Shown piece after piece: positions 27,067 through 36,283 of a DNA stretch of 64,000 nucleotides. A model generated the notes under the pieces. The model worked only from the letters and a program-made list of their open reading frames with translations, had not been told where the DNA came from and searched no databases. A program made the translations under genes and the position numbers. How positions within the stretch are numbered: position 1 is the first letter of the stretch; each line of letters starts with the position of its first letter. The stretch comes from Streptomyces sp. SPB162 (GTDB lineage: Bacteria; Actinomycetota; Actinomycetes; Streptomycetales; Streptomycetaceae): contig NZ_JAQFII010000001.1 of assembly GCF_029504575.1 (NCBI RefSeq), forward strand, positions 6,083,001 to 6,147,000. The letters run 5' to 3'.

Positions 27067-29340
27067 TCAGACGCGGGCCGCGTCGTACTCCTCGTGGGGC
27101 CGGCCGGCCGGGGGAGCCGGCGGGGCCAGGACGGCCTCGTCGTGGGTCATGTCCGGGAGCCAGCCGAGCCACTTGGGCAGGTACCAGTTGCGCTCGCCGA
27201 GCAGGGCCATGACGGCGGGGAGCAGGACCCCGCGGATGATGGTCGCGTCGATCAGGACGGCCACCGCCAGGCCGACGCCCATCTGCTTCATGCTCTGCAT
27301 GGAGAGGGTTCCGAAGATGGCGAACACCGCGACCATGATGACCGCCGCGCTGGTGACGACACCCGCCGTGGTCGTGATGCCCTGCTGGATGGCGGCCTGG
27401 GTGCTGAGCCCGCGCATCCTGGCCTCACGGATCCGGGAGACCACGAAGACGTGGTAGTCCATGCTCAGTCCGAAGAGGATCACGAAGAGGAAGAGCGGCA
27501 GCCAGGCGACGACCGCGCCGGTGCCCGTGGCGCCCACCAGCCCCGCGCCCCAGCCGTGCTGGAAGACGGCGGCCAGCACACCGTAGGCCGCACCCACCGA
27601 CAGCAGGTTGAGGACGATGGAGGTGGCGGCGATGGTGAGGGAGCGGAAGGACAGCAGCATCAGGACGAAGGCGAAGACGATCACGAAGGCGAAGACCGGC
27701 GGGACGCTGCTGGTGATCTTGTTGGTGAAGTCCATCGAGCCGGCCGTCTCACCGGTGATGGGCGCTTCGAGCCCCGGAACCTTGCCGAGCGTGTCGGGCC
27801 GTACCTCGTCCCGCAGTTGGACCAAACCGGCCTCGGCCTTCGCCTTGTCCGTGCCGCCCGCCAGCGGGACGTCGATCTGCGCGACGTTCTCCTTGGCGTG
27901 GACGACCACGGTGACCGGGCCCTTGCTGGCGCCCTTCGCGACCGCCTCGGCGCGGAACGCCTCGATCGCCTGCTTGACGGGGGCGGAGTTGATGTCGTCG
28001 GCCCTGACGACCACATGGGCCGGGTCGGGACCGCCGGGGAACGCCTCGTTGATGCGGTCGTAGGTCTGGATGATGGGCAGGTCGCTGCCGAGTTCCTGGT
28101 TCATCGTGAGGTTCGCGGTGTGCAGCCCGAGCGCCGGTGCGGCCACGAGGAGCAGCGCGCCGCCCGCGATGACGGTGGCGGTCTTCGGGTTGCGCAGCAC
28201 CGGGGTGAGGACGGTGGTCCAGAAGCGGCTGTTGCTCGTCGCGGCGCCCTGGGGGGTGTTCTTGCGAGCACGGTTGAGGAAGGGGATGCGGCCCTTCTCG
28301 ACGCGGTGGCCGAGCAGCGAGAGCAGGGCGGGCAGGACGGTCACGGAGCCGAACATGGCGACCGCGACGACCATCATGGTGGCCACGCCCATGGCCTTGA
28401 AGTCGGCGATCCCGGTGAAGAGCATGCCGGCCATCGCGACGATCACGGTGATGCCGGAGATGAGGATGGCGCGGCCCGACGTCGCCGAGGCGATCTTGAT
28501 GGCGGTCTGGGCGTCGTGTCCCGCGGCCCGCTCCTCCCGCTCACGGCGCAGGTAGAACAGGCAGTAGTCGACGCCGACGGCCAGACCGACCAGCAGCATC
28601 ACGGAGTTGGCGGTGTCGCTCATCGGCACCAGGTGGCTGACGACCGCGACCAGGCCGGTGGTGGCCACGAAGGCGGTCACGGCGAGGAGGACCGGCAGCA
28701 GGGCGGCGACCAGCGCGCCGAAGGCGATCAGCAGGATGCCCAGCGCGACCGGGACCGCGGAGAACTCGGCGGTCTTGAAGTCGTCGCCGAACGCGTCGCC
28801 GAGCACCTTCTGGCTGCTCGCCTCGCCGAACTCCTCGATCCGCAGGTCCCGGTACTTGGCCTGCGTTCCCGCCACCGCGTCGGTGACCTTGGTGACGCGG
28901 TCCTTGGCGGTCTCCTTGTCACCGGTCATCTCGAACCGGATCAGCGCGGACTTCTGATCCGCGGAGATCGCCTTGGTGTCGTAGGGCGAGGTGATGTCGG
29001 CGGTCTGGCCGGTGCTCTTGACCGCGGCTATGACCGCGTCCACGGCCGTGTGGACGGCGGGATCCGCGACCGTGCCGCCGGACTTGACCTGGATGAGCAC
29101 CATCTCGCCCGCGGCGCCCTTGATGCCCGCGTCGTCGATGATCCCCGCCGCCTGGCTGACCTCGCCCGGCAGACCCTCCTCCTGGCTGGCGTCCACCCGG
29201 CCGGCCATCTGCCCGATGGCGAGCGCGAGGACCACGAAGACCAGCCAGCCGATCACGGCGGTCCAGCGGTGCCGGGCGCTCCAGCCACCCATCGCCGCGG
29301 CGATTCCCATTTTGCTGCCGTGTGCGCGTCCGCGACTCAC
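27067..29340 (-). CDS. MMPL/RND-superfamily transporter
   Basis: This 757-residue protein has the MMPL layout. A first membrane helix (WTAVIGWLVFVVLALAIG) is followed by a large external domain, five more helices, a second external domain, and six helices. GVDYCLFYLRREREER and GLSMDYHVFVVSRIREAR are the paired MMPL signatures with the conserved Asp-Tyr on helices 4 and 10. Family members export lipids, siderophores or drugs using proton flow. The GTG at 29340 has GAGGGGGAA upstream. It stands alone, and no TetR gene is next to it. Confidence 0.93.
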   Translation of the reverse strand: MSRGRAHGSKMGIAAAMGGWSARHRWTAVIGWLVFVVLALAIGQMAGRVDASQEEGLPGEVSQAAGIIDDAGIKGAAGEMVLIQVKSGGTVADPAVHTAVDAVIAAVKSTGQTADITSPYDTKAISADQKSALIRFEMTGDKETAKDRVTKVTDAVAGTQAKYRDLRIEEFGEASSQKVLGDAFGDDFKTAEFSAVPVALGILLIAFGALVAALLPVLLAVTAFVATTGLVAVVSHLVPMSDTANSVMLLVGLAVGVDYCLFYLRREREERAAGHDAQTAIKIASATSGRAILISGITVIVAMAGMLFTGIADFKAMGVATMMVVAVAMFGSVTVLPALLSLLGHRVEKGRIPFLNRARKNTPQGAATSNSRFWTTVLTPVLRNPKTATVIAGGALLLVAAPALGLHTANLTMNQELGSDLPIIQTYDRINEAFPGGPDPAHVVVRADDINSAPVKQAIEAFRAEAVAKGASKGPVTVVVHAKENVAQIDVPLAGGTDKAKAEAGLVQLRDEVRPDTLGKVPGLEAPITGETAGSMDFTNKITSSVPPVFAFVIVFAFVLMLLSFRSLTIAATSIVLNLLSVGAAYGVLAAVFQHGWGAGLVGATGTGAVVAWLPLFLFVILFGLSMDYHVFVVSRIREARMRGLSTQAAIQQGITTTAGVVTSAAVIMVAVFAIFGTLSMQSMKQMGVGLAVAVLIDATIIRGVLLPAVMALLGERNWYLPKWLGWLPDMTHDEAVLAPPAPPAGRPHEEYDAARV

Positions 29341-29596
29341 GGTTCCCCCTCGTCATGGCAGCGGCACCACGCCGCTTGCTTCACCCATGACGCTAGGGGC
29401 TGGGAGGTGGGCGACCCATCAGGCTTCCAGGTGACTTGGTGGTGGGGGTTCTCCCCCATGCGGGTGAGGCTATCCCCACCCCCCGAAGACGTCGGTCCCT
29501 TACACCTATAAAGATCGCCTAAGGAAACCAAGCCCACAGTGCTCCGATGAATCGGTCAACTTTCGGCCCTCGTACGGGAGTTTGCTGCGCATTCCC
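29341..29596. other. Intergenic region upstream of the MMPL gene
   Basis: This part of the 321-base gap holds no gene that I can support. A short hairpin GGGGGTTCTCCCCC lies at 29444-29457. A TATAGG box on the minus strand near 29500 could be part of the MMPL promoter, but no good -35 partner is visible. Confidence 0.4.
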
Positions 29597-29625
29597 TTGA
29601 CCCTCGCGGGCAGTGGTCGTATGTT
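29597..29625 (+). promoter_or_regulatory. Promoter of the beta-helix gene
   Basis: TTGACC (29597-29602), 17 bases, then TATGTT (29620-29625) form a good housekeeping-type promoter. The predicted start of transcription is near 29632, about 30 bases before the ATG at 29662. Confidence 0.65.
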
Positions 29626-29661
29626 TCCGGCACTTACGAGGCCGATCCCCCTGGAGGGACC

Positions 29662-32307
29662 ATGCCCGCACCCCTGAGGACCGCCCCCCTGAAACCCGTC
29701 CGCCGCAGAGCCGCGGCCGTCTGCGCCTCGCTGGTGGCCGTGGTCGCGTTCGCCACCACCGGACTCACTCCGGCCGCCGGAGCTCCGGCGGCCGCCCCAC
29801 TCGATGTCCACGTCTCCCCGACCGGTGACGACCACGCCGCCGGCACCGCCAAGCACCCCGTCCGCACCCTGGAGCACGCTCGCGATCTCGTCCGCGCCCG
29901 GGTCGGACACCTCACCGCCGACCTCACCGTCCATCTGGCCCCCGGCACCTACCGGCAGTCCAAGCCGCTCGTGCTCGACGCCCGTGACTCCGGGAGCAAC
30001 GGCCACCGGGTCATCTGGGACGGCGCCGGGTCCGCGGTCGTCAGCGGCGGCCGCCAGGTGACCGGCTGGCACCAGGTCGCCGGCCGGTCCGGCCTGTGGG
30101 CCGCGCCCGCGCCGAGCGGCCTGACCGACACCCGGCAGCTGTACGTCGACGGGGTGCGCGCCCAGCGCGCCCGCGGCCGGGTCCCCGTCGAACTGACCTC
30201 GACCCCCACGGGATACACGGCCTCCGCCGGCACCCTCGCCGGCTGGCGGAACATCGGCGACGCCGAGTTCGTCTACACCAGCGGCGAGACGCTGTGGAAC
30301 ATCGCCCGCGACGGCCTCGGCCAGTGGACCGAGCCGCGCTGCCCCATCGCCTCCGCGAGTGGCACCACGATCACGATGGCCCAGCCCTGCTGGGACAATT
30401 CCAACAAGCGTGTCGAGTTCCCGGACATCCCCGGCCGGACCGTCAGCATGGTCGGCCCCGGCAAGCTCACCAACGGCGGCCACGCCTCTTACCTCGAGAA
30501 CGCGTACGAACTGCTGGACCAGCCCGGAGAGTGGTACTTCGACCGCACCGCCCGCACCGTCTACTACCTCCCGCGCCCCGGCGAGGACCCGCGGAAGGCG
30601 GACGTCGAGGCGCCGGTCGCGCAGAAGCTGATCGACGGCGGCGGAACGGCCGCCGCACCTCTGCACGACGTCGCCTTCCGGGGGCTGCAGTTCAGCTACG
30701 CGACCTGGCTGACCCCCTCCGGCCCCGGCGGCTTCTCCGAGATCCAGGCCGGTTACACGATCACCGGGCCGACGGGCTGGGCCACCCAGGGCCTGTGCCA
30801 CTTCGTCGAGGGCGGCACCTGCCCGTTCGCGAACTGGACGAAGATGCCCGGCAACGTCTCGCTCGCGCACAGCCGCGCGGTCGAGTTCTCCGGTGACGTC
30901 TTCGCGCACCTCGGCGCGGCCGGGCTGGAGCTGGGCACCGGCACCGAGGACGCCCGCGTCAAGGGCAATATCTTCACCGACATCTCCGGCAACGGCCTGG
31001 AGATCGGCGGGGTCGACGGCGCCGAGCCCGCCACCGGCGTCCAGGCCACCGACAACCACCTCTACGCGTTGCCCCGCGAGTTCCACGGCGGGGTCGCGAT
31101 CCTCAACGGCTACACCACGCACACCACGATCGCCCACAACCAGATCGACCACGTCGGCTACTCCGCGATCTCGCTCGGCTGGGGCGGCTGGCCCGACAAG
31201 GTCGGCTCGCCCGCGACGCCGAACGCCAGTCACGACAACGCCGTGCGCGACAACCTCATCTTCGACTACATGCAGATGCTGGACGACGGCGGCGGCATCT
31301 ACACCCAGGGCCTGACCGGCACCTCGATCGCCGACGGCGAGAAGGTCACCGGCAACGTCATCCACGGCCAGTGGGGGCTGGGCAAGAGCGTCTACACCGA
31401 CAACGGGTGCACGTACGAGACGGTCCAGGGCAACGTCCTGTACGGCGCCTCGTACGCCAACGTCGCGAGCCGGCACACCGACTACCGCGACGCGCTCGGC
31501 AACAACGACCCGACCCTCGTCAAGGACAACTGGTGGGAGGAGGGGACCGCCGACGGCGACAACAAGGGGCTGGTCACCACCGGCAACCGCATCATCACCG
31601 CACCGTCCGACGCGCCCGCCGAGGTCGTCGCGAACGCGGGCCTCGAACCCGCCTACCGCGGACTGCTCACCCGGCGGATCGGCGCGCTCAGCACCCCTGA
31701 GGCACCGTCACGGGTGGGCACCGACACCGGCGGCGCGACCGCGCTGACCGTCACCTTCAACCCCACCTTCGCCGACGGCGGCGCGCCGGTGACGTCCTAC
31801 ACGGCGCACGTGTACGACGCCGCGGGCCACGAGGCGGTGACCGTGCCGGTCACGGCCGCGGAGTTCCGCGCCCGCGGCTACCTGCGCGTCACGGGACTCA
31901 AGGCGGCCGAGCCGTACACCGTCACCGTGAGCGCGGCCAACGCCAAGGGCAGTGGGGCGGCGTCGCTGCCGTCGGCCGCTCTCGCGCCGAGCGCCGTGAC
32001 GACGCTGCCGGCCGCGCCGACCGGGGCGAAACTCCGGGCCCAGGCACACGCGGCGACCGTCGTCTGGACACCGCCGGTGAACACCGGCGAGGCAGAGGTC
32101 ACGGGTTACGTGATCACCGTCTCGGACGGTCGCACGATCGAGGTCACCGGCCGGGACACGCTGGTCACCCAGCCGTCGGGCAAGGGCATGTTCCGCGTCG
32201 TCGGGGGACTGACCCCGGGCACCGCGTACAAAGTCACCATCGCGGCCGTTACCGCGGCGGGGACCGGTCCTTCGGTGACCGCGAGCGGCACCACGCCGGC
32301 CGCCTGA
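29662..32307 (+). CDS. Secreted right-handed beta-helix protein with two FN3 domains
   Basis: This 881-residue protein starts with an Arg-rich n-region, a hydrophobic core and an Ala-x-Ala signal cleavage region near residue 40, so it is exported. Residues about 45-680 form a parallel beta-helix. LDVHVSPTGDDHAAGT plus LEHARDLVRAR opens many secreted polysaccharide-acting proteins, and the repeat-like VKGNIFTDISGNGLEIGG and NHLYALPREFHGG match beta-helix coils. Two fibronectin type III modules occupy about 690-780 and 790-880. Such proteins are often glycoside hydrolases or lyases of plant cell-wall glycans (a GH141-like identity is my guess). The ATG has GGAGGG upstream. Confidence 0.85.
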   Translation: MPAPLRTAPLKPVRRRAAAVCASLVAVVAFATTGLTPAAGAPAAAPLDVHVSPTGDDHAAGTAKHPVRTLEHARDLVRARVGHLTADLTVHLAPGTYRQSKPLVLDARDSGSNGHRVIWDGAGSAVVSGGRQVTGWHQVAGRSGLWAAPAPSGLTDTRQLYVDGVRAQRARGRVPVELTSTPTGYTASAGTLAGWRNIGDAEFVYTSGETLWNIARDGLGQWTEPRCPIASASGTTITMAQPCWDNSNKRVEFPDIPGRTVSMVGPGKLTNGGHASYLENAYELLDQPGEWYFDRTARTVYYLPRPGEDPRKADVEAPVAQKLIDGGGTAAAPLHDVAFRGLQFSYATWLTPSGPGGFSEIQAGYTITGPTGWATQGLCHFVEGGTCPFANWTKMPGNVSLAHSRAVEFSGDVFAHLGAAGLELGTGTEDARVKGNIFTDISGNGLEIGGVDGAEPATGVQATDNHLYALPREFHGGVAILNGYTTHTTIAHNQIDHVGYSAISLGWGGWPDKVGSPATPNASHDNAVRDNLIFDYMQMLDDGGGIYTQGLTGTSIADGEKVTGNVIHGQWGLGKSVYTDNGCTYETVQGNVLYGASYANVASRHTDYRDALGNNDPTLVKDNWWEEGTADGDNKGLVTTGNRIITAPSDAPAEVVANAGLEPAYRGLLTRRIGALSTPEAPSRVGTDTGGATALTVTFNPTFADGGAPVTSYTAHVYDAAGHEAVTVPVTAAEFRARGYLRVTGLKAAEPYTVTVSAANAKGSGAASLPSAALAPSAVTTLPAAPTGAKLRAQAHAATVVWTPPVNTGEAEVTGYVITVSDGRTIEVTGRDTLVTQPSGKGMFRVVGGLTPGTAYKVTIAAVTAAGTGPSVTASGTTPAA

Positions 32308-32314
32308 CGCGCGG

Positions 32315-33112
32315 TCAGGCCGAGAGCAGTATCCGGCGGGGGAGGAGGGCCCCCGCGTAGCGCTCCAGCAGCAGCTCGACGAGTTCCGGGGCCGCGCCCA
32401 GCACAGGAGCCAGGGCGTCGGCGCCGGCCTCGCGGGCGCCGCGGAATATGCGGTCGGGAAGACGGCCCGGCGCGATGACGTAGGGGGCGACGGCGATGTG
32501 CCGCACGCCCTCCGCCCGCAGTTGCCGGACCGCGTCCTCGGTCCGGGGGAGGGATGCGGAGGCGAACGCAGGCCGCACGGCGCACCAACCGGTGTGCCGC
32601 CACTCCCGCGCGATTTCAGCGATCACTGCGATCGCCTCCGGGTCGGTGGAGCCCGCCGAGGCCAGGACGACCCCCGTCGAGCGGTCGCCGGGGGTGACCC
32701 CGGCCTCGGCCAGCCGCCGCTCCAAGGCGGCGGTCAGCAGGGGCGAGGGGCCGAGGACGTCGGCCACCGCGACCCGCAGCCGCGGGTGCGCGGCGGTCGA
32801 CTCGCGCAGCACGGCGGGTATGTCGGCCTTCGCGTGGAAGGCACGGGTGAGGAGCAGCGGCAGCGCGACGATGTCGCGGACCCCCTCCGCCGCGAGGCGG
32901 TCGACGACCTGCGACACGGTCGGCGCGCAGAAGTCGAGGTATGCGGTGGCGACGCGCAGCCCCGGCCGGGCCGCCCGTACCCGCTCGGTCAGCGCCTGGA
33001 CGGTCGCGGCATGGCGCGGATCGCGACTGCCGTGGGCGATGATCAGAAGGGGCGGCGCGGAGCGCCACGTCGCAGGGGTGGCGGTGGGCGACGGGTGGGC
33101 GGGCCCGTTCAT
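32315..33112 (-). CDS. Sirohydrochlorin chelatase (CbiX/SirB type)
   Basis: This 265-residue two-domain protein inserts Fe2+ (or Co2+) into sirohydrochlorin. Each half repeats the CbiX fold: LLIIAHGSRDPRHA (metal-ligand His) and LPLLLTRAFHAKADIP in the first, VVLASAGSTDPEA and VAPYVIAPGRLPDRI in the second. In the second half the chelatase His of the HGS motif is replaced by AGS, so one active site is expected. It is the last gene of the sulfur operon, one base after the permease, and makes siroheme for the sulfite reductase at its head. Confidence 0.9.
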   Translation of the reverse strand: MNGPAHPSPTATPATWRSAPPLLIIAHGSRDPRHAATVQALTERVRAARPGLRVATAYLDFCAPTVSQVVDRLAAEGVRDIVALPLLLTRAFHAKADIPAVLRESTAAHPRLRVAVADVLGPSPLLTAALERRLAEAGVTPGDRSTGVVLASAGSTDPEAIAVIAEIAREWRHTGWCAVRPAFASASLPRTEDAVRQLRAEGVRHIAVAPYVIAPGRLPDRIFRGAREAGADALAPVLGAAPELVELLLERYAGALLPRRILLSA

Positions 33113-34033
33113 TCACTGGCTCCTGGACACCAGGCCGCGGCTGCGCAGCACGCGCCGCTCCAGCGGGCTGAAGATCAGCAGGTCGATGGCGATGCCGACG
33201 ACGAGGATGAGGATGATGCCGAGGAAGATGCCCGGCATGTCGGACCCTTCGCGCATGTTCTCCAGGTAGCGCCCCAGGCCGGTGCCGAGGTCGGGGGAGG
33301 ACGCGATGAGTTCGGCGGCCATCAGGGAGCGCCAGGAGAAGGCCCAGCCCTGCTTGAGGCCGGCCAGGTAGCCGGGCAGCGCGGCCGGCAGCAGGATGTG
33401 CCGGGCGCCGCTGACCCCGGAGGCGCCGAGCGTGCGGCCGGCGCGCAGGTAGAGCGGCGGCACCTGGTCGATGCCGGAGATCAGGCCGTTGGCGATGGAG
33501 GGCACGGCGCCGAGCAGGATGACGGCGTACATCGCGGAGTCGGTGATGCCGAGCCAGATGACCGCGGCGGGCACCCAGGCCACCGACGGCAGCGACTGCA
33601 GGCCCGACAGGATCGGCCCGATGGCGGAGCGGACGAACGGGACGCGGGCCACGACGAGCCCGATCGGGGTGCCGATGGCGACCGCGGCGAGGAAGCCCAG
33701 CAGCCCGCGCTCGACGCTGGTCCAGACGATGTCGAAGAGCTGGCCCTCGTTCCACAGCGTCATGAAGCTGCTGCCGACCGCCCGGGGGGCGGGCAGCTTG
33801 GTCTCCGGCGCGAACCCGGCCAGCACGGCGAGCTGCCACACCACGAGGACCAGCACGACCGCCGAGACCGGCGGCAGCACCTTCTTGACCAGGACCTGGG
33901 TGAACGGGGTGCGCCGGACCTGGACCGTGTCCAGGGCGTCGAGCCCGGCCTCAAGACCCGCGAGGTCCTGCGTCCGGGCGCCGGCGTCCTGCTTGGCCCC
34001 CCGGTCGTCGGGAACGGTGTCAGTGCTGGCCAT
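33113..34033 (-). CDS. ssuC: Sulfonate/nitrate/taurine-type ABC transporter permease
   Basis: This 306-residue permease has six membrane segments and the loop GASGVSGARHILLPAALPGYLAG, the SsuC/TauC-type EAA motif. The ATG at 34033 has GGGGAGA nine bases upstream and is favoured over a GTG six codons earlier. It overlaps the end of the ATPase gene by 14 bases and abuts the chelatase gene. The position inside a sulfate-reduction operon points to uptake of organic sulfonates; sulfate itself is usually taken up by a CysTWA system not seen here. Confidence 0.9.
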   Translation of the reverse strand: MASTDTVPDDRGAKQDAGARTQDLAGLEAGLDALDTVQVRRTPFTQVLVKKVLPPVSAVVLVLVVWQLAVLAGFAPETKLPAPRAVGSSFMTLWNEGQLFDIVWTSVERGLLGFLAAVAIGTPIGLVVARVPFVRSAIGPILSGLQSLPSVAWVPAAVIWLGITDSAMYAVILLGAVPSIANGLISGIDQVPPLYLRAGRTLGASGVSGARHILLPAALPGYLAGLKQGWAFSWRSLMAAELIASSPDLGTGLGRYLENMREGSDMPGIFLGIILILVVGIAIDLLIFSPLERRVLRSRGLVSRSQ

Positions 34034-34829
34034 GTCGGCGGATCTCCCCACGCAGTTCTTCGGTGATCTCGATGGACAGCTCGGCGACGGCGGCGTCCTC
34101 GATACGGCGCGGCTGCGGGATGTCCACGGTCCACTCGCGGGCCACCCGGCCGGGGCGCGACGTCAGCAGCACCACGCGCTCGGCGAGCCGGACGGCCTCG
34201 CGCACGTTGTGGGTGACAAACAGGACGGAGACCCCCGTCTCGGCCCAGATACGGGTGAGCTCGCCGTGCAGGACGTCCCGGGTGATGGCGTCCAGCGCCG
34301 CGAACGGCTCGTCCATCAGCAGCACGTTGGAGTCCTGGGCGAGCGCGCGGGCGAGCGCGACGCGCTGCCGCATACCGCCCGACAGCTCGTGGACGCGCTT
34401 GCCGTACGAGCCGTCAAGGCGCACCAGACTGAGCAGCCGCTCGGCCTCCGCGCGGCGTTCGGCGCGCGGCACACCGCGCAGCCGCAGCGCCAGTTCGATG
34501 TTCTTGCCGGCGGTGAGCCACGGGAAGAGCGCGTGCTCCTGGAACATCAGCGCGGGACGGCCGCCGCCCGGCACCGTGATGGTGCCCGCGGTCGGCTGGT
34601 CGAGGCCCGCGACCAGGTTGAGCAGGGTCGACTTGCCGCAGCCGGAGGCGCCGAGGAGGCAGACGAACTCACCGGGATGGACGTCGAGGGTGATGTCGTC
34701 CAGGACCGCCTGGGCGGAGCCCGGACGGCCGAAGACCTTGTGGACGTGGTCGATCCGAACGGCGGGCGCGCCGTCTGCGACGGCGGTGTCCGCGCTGTGC
34801 TGCTCGGTGGTCCTGACTGCCGTGGCCAT
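34020..34829 (-). CDS. ssuB: Sulfonate/nitrate/taurine-type ABC transporter ATPase
   Basis: This 269-residue ATPase has Walker A GASGCGKSTLL, Q-loop LMFQEHALFPW, signature LSGGMRQRVALARAL, Walker B LLMDEPFAALD and switch His VTHNVREA. The spelling is typical of SsuB/TauB/NrtC. It powers import with the neighbouring permease and binding lipoprotein. A hairpin in the 117-base gap after the binding-protein gene may lower its expression relative to that protein. Confidence 0.92.
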   Translation of the reverse strand: MATAVRTTEQHSADTAVADGAPAVRIDHVHKVFGRPGSAQAVLDDITLDVHPGEFVCLLGASGCGKSTLLNLVAGLDQPTAGTITVPGGGRPALMFQEHALFPWLTAGKNIELALRLRGVPRAERRAEAERLLSLVRLDGSYGKRVHELSGGMRQRVALARALAQDSNVLLMDEPFAALDAITRDVLHGELTRIWAETGVSVLFVTHNVREAVRLAERVVLLTSRPGRVAREWTVDIPQPRRIEDAAVAELSIEITEELRGEIRRHGQH

Positions 34830-34878
34830 CCGGTCACCTCCTGGTACGTGGGCGGGCGGGCGGTGCGTGCTGCGGGCC

Positions 34879-34912
34879 GCCGGTGTCCGACCCCTGCGGG
34901 ACGGACACCGGC
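34879..34912 (-). terminator. Intercistronic hairpin between ssuA and ssuB
   Basis: GCCGGTGTCCG and CGGACACCGGC form a perfect 11-pair stem with a 12-base loop between the binding-protein stop and the ATPase start. There is no U-tract, so partial termination or mRNA 3'-end protection is more likely than a full stop, giving more binding protein than transporter. Confidence 0.65.
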
Positions 34913-34946
34913 TGCGCGTCGTCGGGCTTCCGTGTTACAGGTCGGG

Positions 34947-36071
34947 CTACTGCTTGCCGAGCCCCGCCGCGTCCACCGCGGGCTTGCCCGCGGCCGCGAG
35001 GACCTTGTTGAGCAGCGTCAGGTCGTAGATCCCGGCGAGGTCGGGCTTCTTCAGCAGGCCGGCCTTGACGGCGTGGTCGGCCTCGGAGGTCAGCGACTTG
35101 GCCAGCGGGTCGTCGATGACCTGGATGCCGGCCCACGCCGGGTCGAGGATCCCGGTCGGCAGTGCCTTCTGAGTGTCCTTCTTGAGCTGGGCGTTCGCCG
35201 CGGCCTTCGCCTTGTCCGGGTTGGCCGTGATCCAGGCGTTGGTGTTCACCGAACCCCGCAGCACCGCCTCGACGACGTCCGGGTGCGCCGCCAGGAACTT
35301 CTGCGACACGATGACGTTGGTGATCACGAACTTCTTGTCGGGCCACAGGTCACGCTCGTCGAGCAGCACCTTGGCGCCCTCGGAGACGAGCTTGGACGCC
35401 GTCGGCTCCGGCACCCACGCGCCGTCGATGGAACCGGACTTGTACGCGTCGGGGGTCACCTTGTTGTCGGTGCGGAAGACGGAGACGTCGCCCTTGCCGC
35501 TCTGCGCGTCGACCTTCCAGCCCTTTTCGGCGATCCAGTTGAGGAAGGCCACGTCCTGGGTGTTGCCGAGCTGCGGGGTCGCGATCTTCTTGCCCTTGAT
35601 GTCGTCCAGGGTCTTGATCTTCGCGGGGTTGACGACCAGCTTCACGCCGCCTGAGGCGGAGCCGGAGATGATCCGCAGGTTGGTGCTCTTCGACTTGGTG
35701 TAGCCGTTGATGGACGGCGAGGGGCCGATCCAGCCGATGTCGATGGAGCCGGCGTTCAGCGCCTCGATCTCGGACGGGCCCGCGTTGAAGGTCTGGGTCT
35801 TGACGGCGGTGCCGCCCAGCTCCTTCGCGAACAGGCCCTGGTTGAGGCCGACGAGCGCGGTGGCGTGGGTGAGGTTCGGGAAGTAGCCGATCTTCACCTC
35901 GTCGGCGGAGAGCTTCTTGGCACCCGAGCTGGCGACCGGGGCAGCGCCGCTGTCCTTCGTGTCGTCGGACTTCGAGCCGTACCCGCAGGCGGCGAGAGCG
36001 CCGAAGAGCAGCGGGAGGGTCGCGGCAGTGGCGATCGATCGCTTCAGGCTGCGGGTGGTTCTTGCAGACAC
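34947..36071 (-). CDS. ssuA: Aliphatic sulfonate-type ABC substrate-binding lipoprotein
   Basis: This 374-residue protein has a basic n-region, hydrophobic core and lipobox ALAAC (Cys near residue 29). It then has an SsuA/TauA/NrtA-type fold with KIGYFPNLTHATALVGLNQG and GSIDIGWIGPSPSINGY, the binding cleft typical of sulfonate or nitrate analogues. The GTG at 36071 has AGGAA eight bases upstream. Operon context favours sulfonates; the sequence alone does not exclude other anions. Confidence 0.9.
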   Translation of the reverse strand: MSARTTRSLKRSIATAATLPLLFGALAACGYGSKSDDTKDSGAAPVASSGAKKLSADEVKIGYFPNLTHATALVGLNQGLFAKELGGTAVKTQTFNAGPSEIEALNAGSIDIGWIGPSPSINGYTKSKSTNLRIISGSASGGVKLVVNPAKIKTLDDIKGKKIATPQLGNTQDVAFLNWIAEKGWKVDAQSGKGDVSVFRTDNKVTPDAYKSGSIDGAWVPEPTASKLVSEGAKVLLDERDLWPDKKFVITNVIVSQKFLAAHPDVVEAVLRGSVNTNAWITANPDKAKAAANAQLKKDTQKALPTGILDPAWAGIQVIDDPLAKSLTSEADHAVKAGLLKKPDLAGIYDLTLLNKVLAAAGKPAVDAAGLGKQ

Positions 36072-36181
36072 GGGAGGTGTTCCTCTCGGAGGTCCGGAAC
36101 GCGCCTAGCTCGGCGGGGCCGGAAGGTCGTCAGGTCTTCGGTGGCACGGGTGTACTCGCATGCGGTCGCGCGGTTCAGCGG

Positions 36182-36283
36182 TTAGAGCGCACATCGCGCC
36201 ACCCCGCCCGTGCCGGCGCCGAGGAGGCCGCTGCCGACGCGGCCGCCCTCCTTGGCGAAGCCCGAATACGCCTCGGTGACCAT
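36182..36283 (-). CDS. Possible 33-residue peptide coupled to cysN
   Basis: An ATG that overlaps the cysN stop (TGATG) opens a 33-codon frame, rich in Gly (10 of 33), ending in RCAL and TAA at 36182. Coupling to cysN makes translation likely, but no motif or known family is visible. It could be a real small protein or just re-initiation on the way to ssuA, whose own ribosome site is further downstream. Confidence 0.3.
   Translation of the reverse strand: MVTEAYSGFAKEGGRVGSGLLGAGTGGVARCAL

Noticed and set aside
29337-29537. 66-codon minus-strand frame before the MMPL gene
   Set aside because: No ribosome site, low coding character, and overlaps the MMPL start and its promoter region.
36105-36161. 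18-codon ORF MRVHPCHRRPDDLPAPPS as a second sulfur leader peptide before ssuA
   Set aside because: It shares only RR and D-L with the leader pattern and has one Cys, so it is too weak to call.
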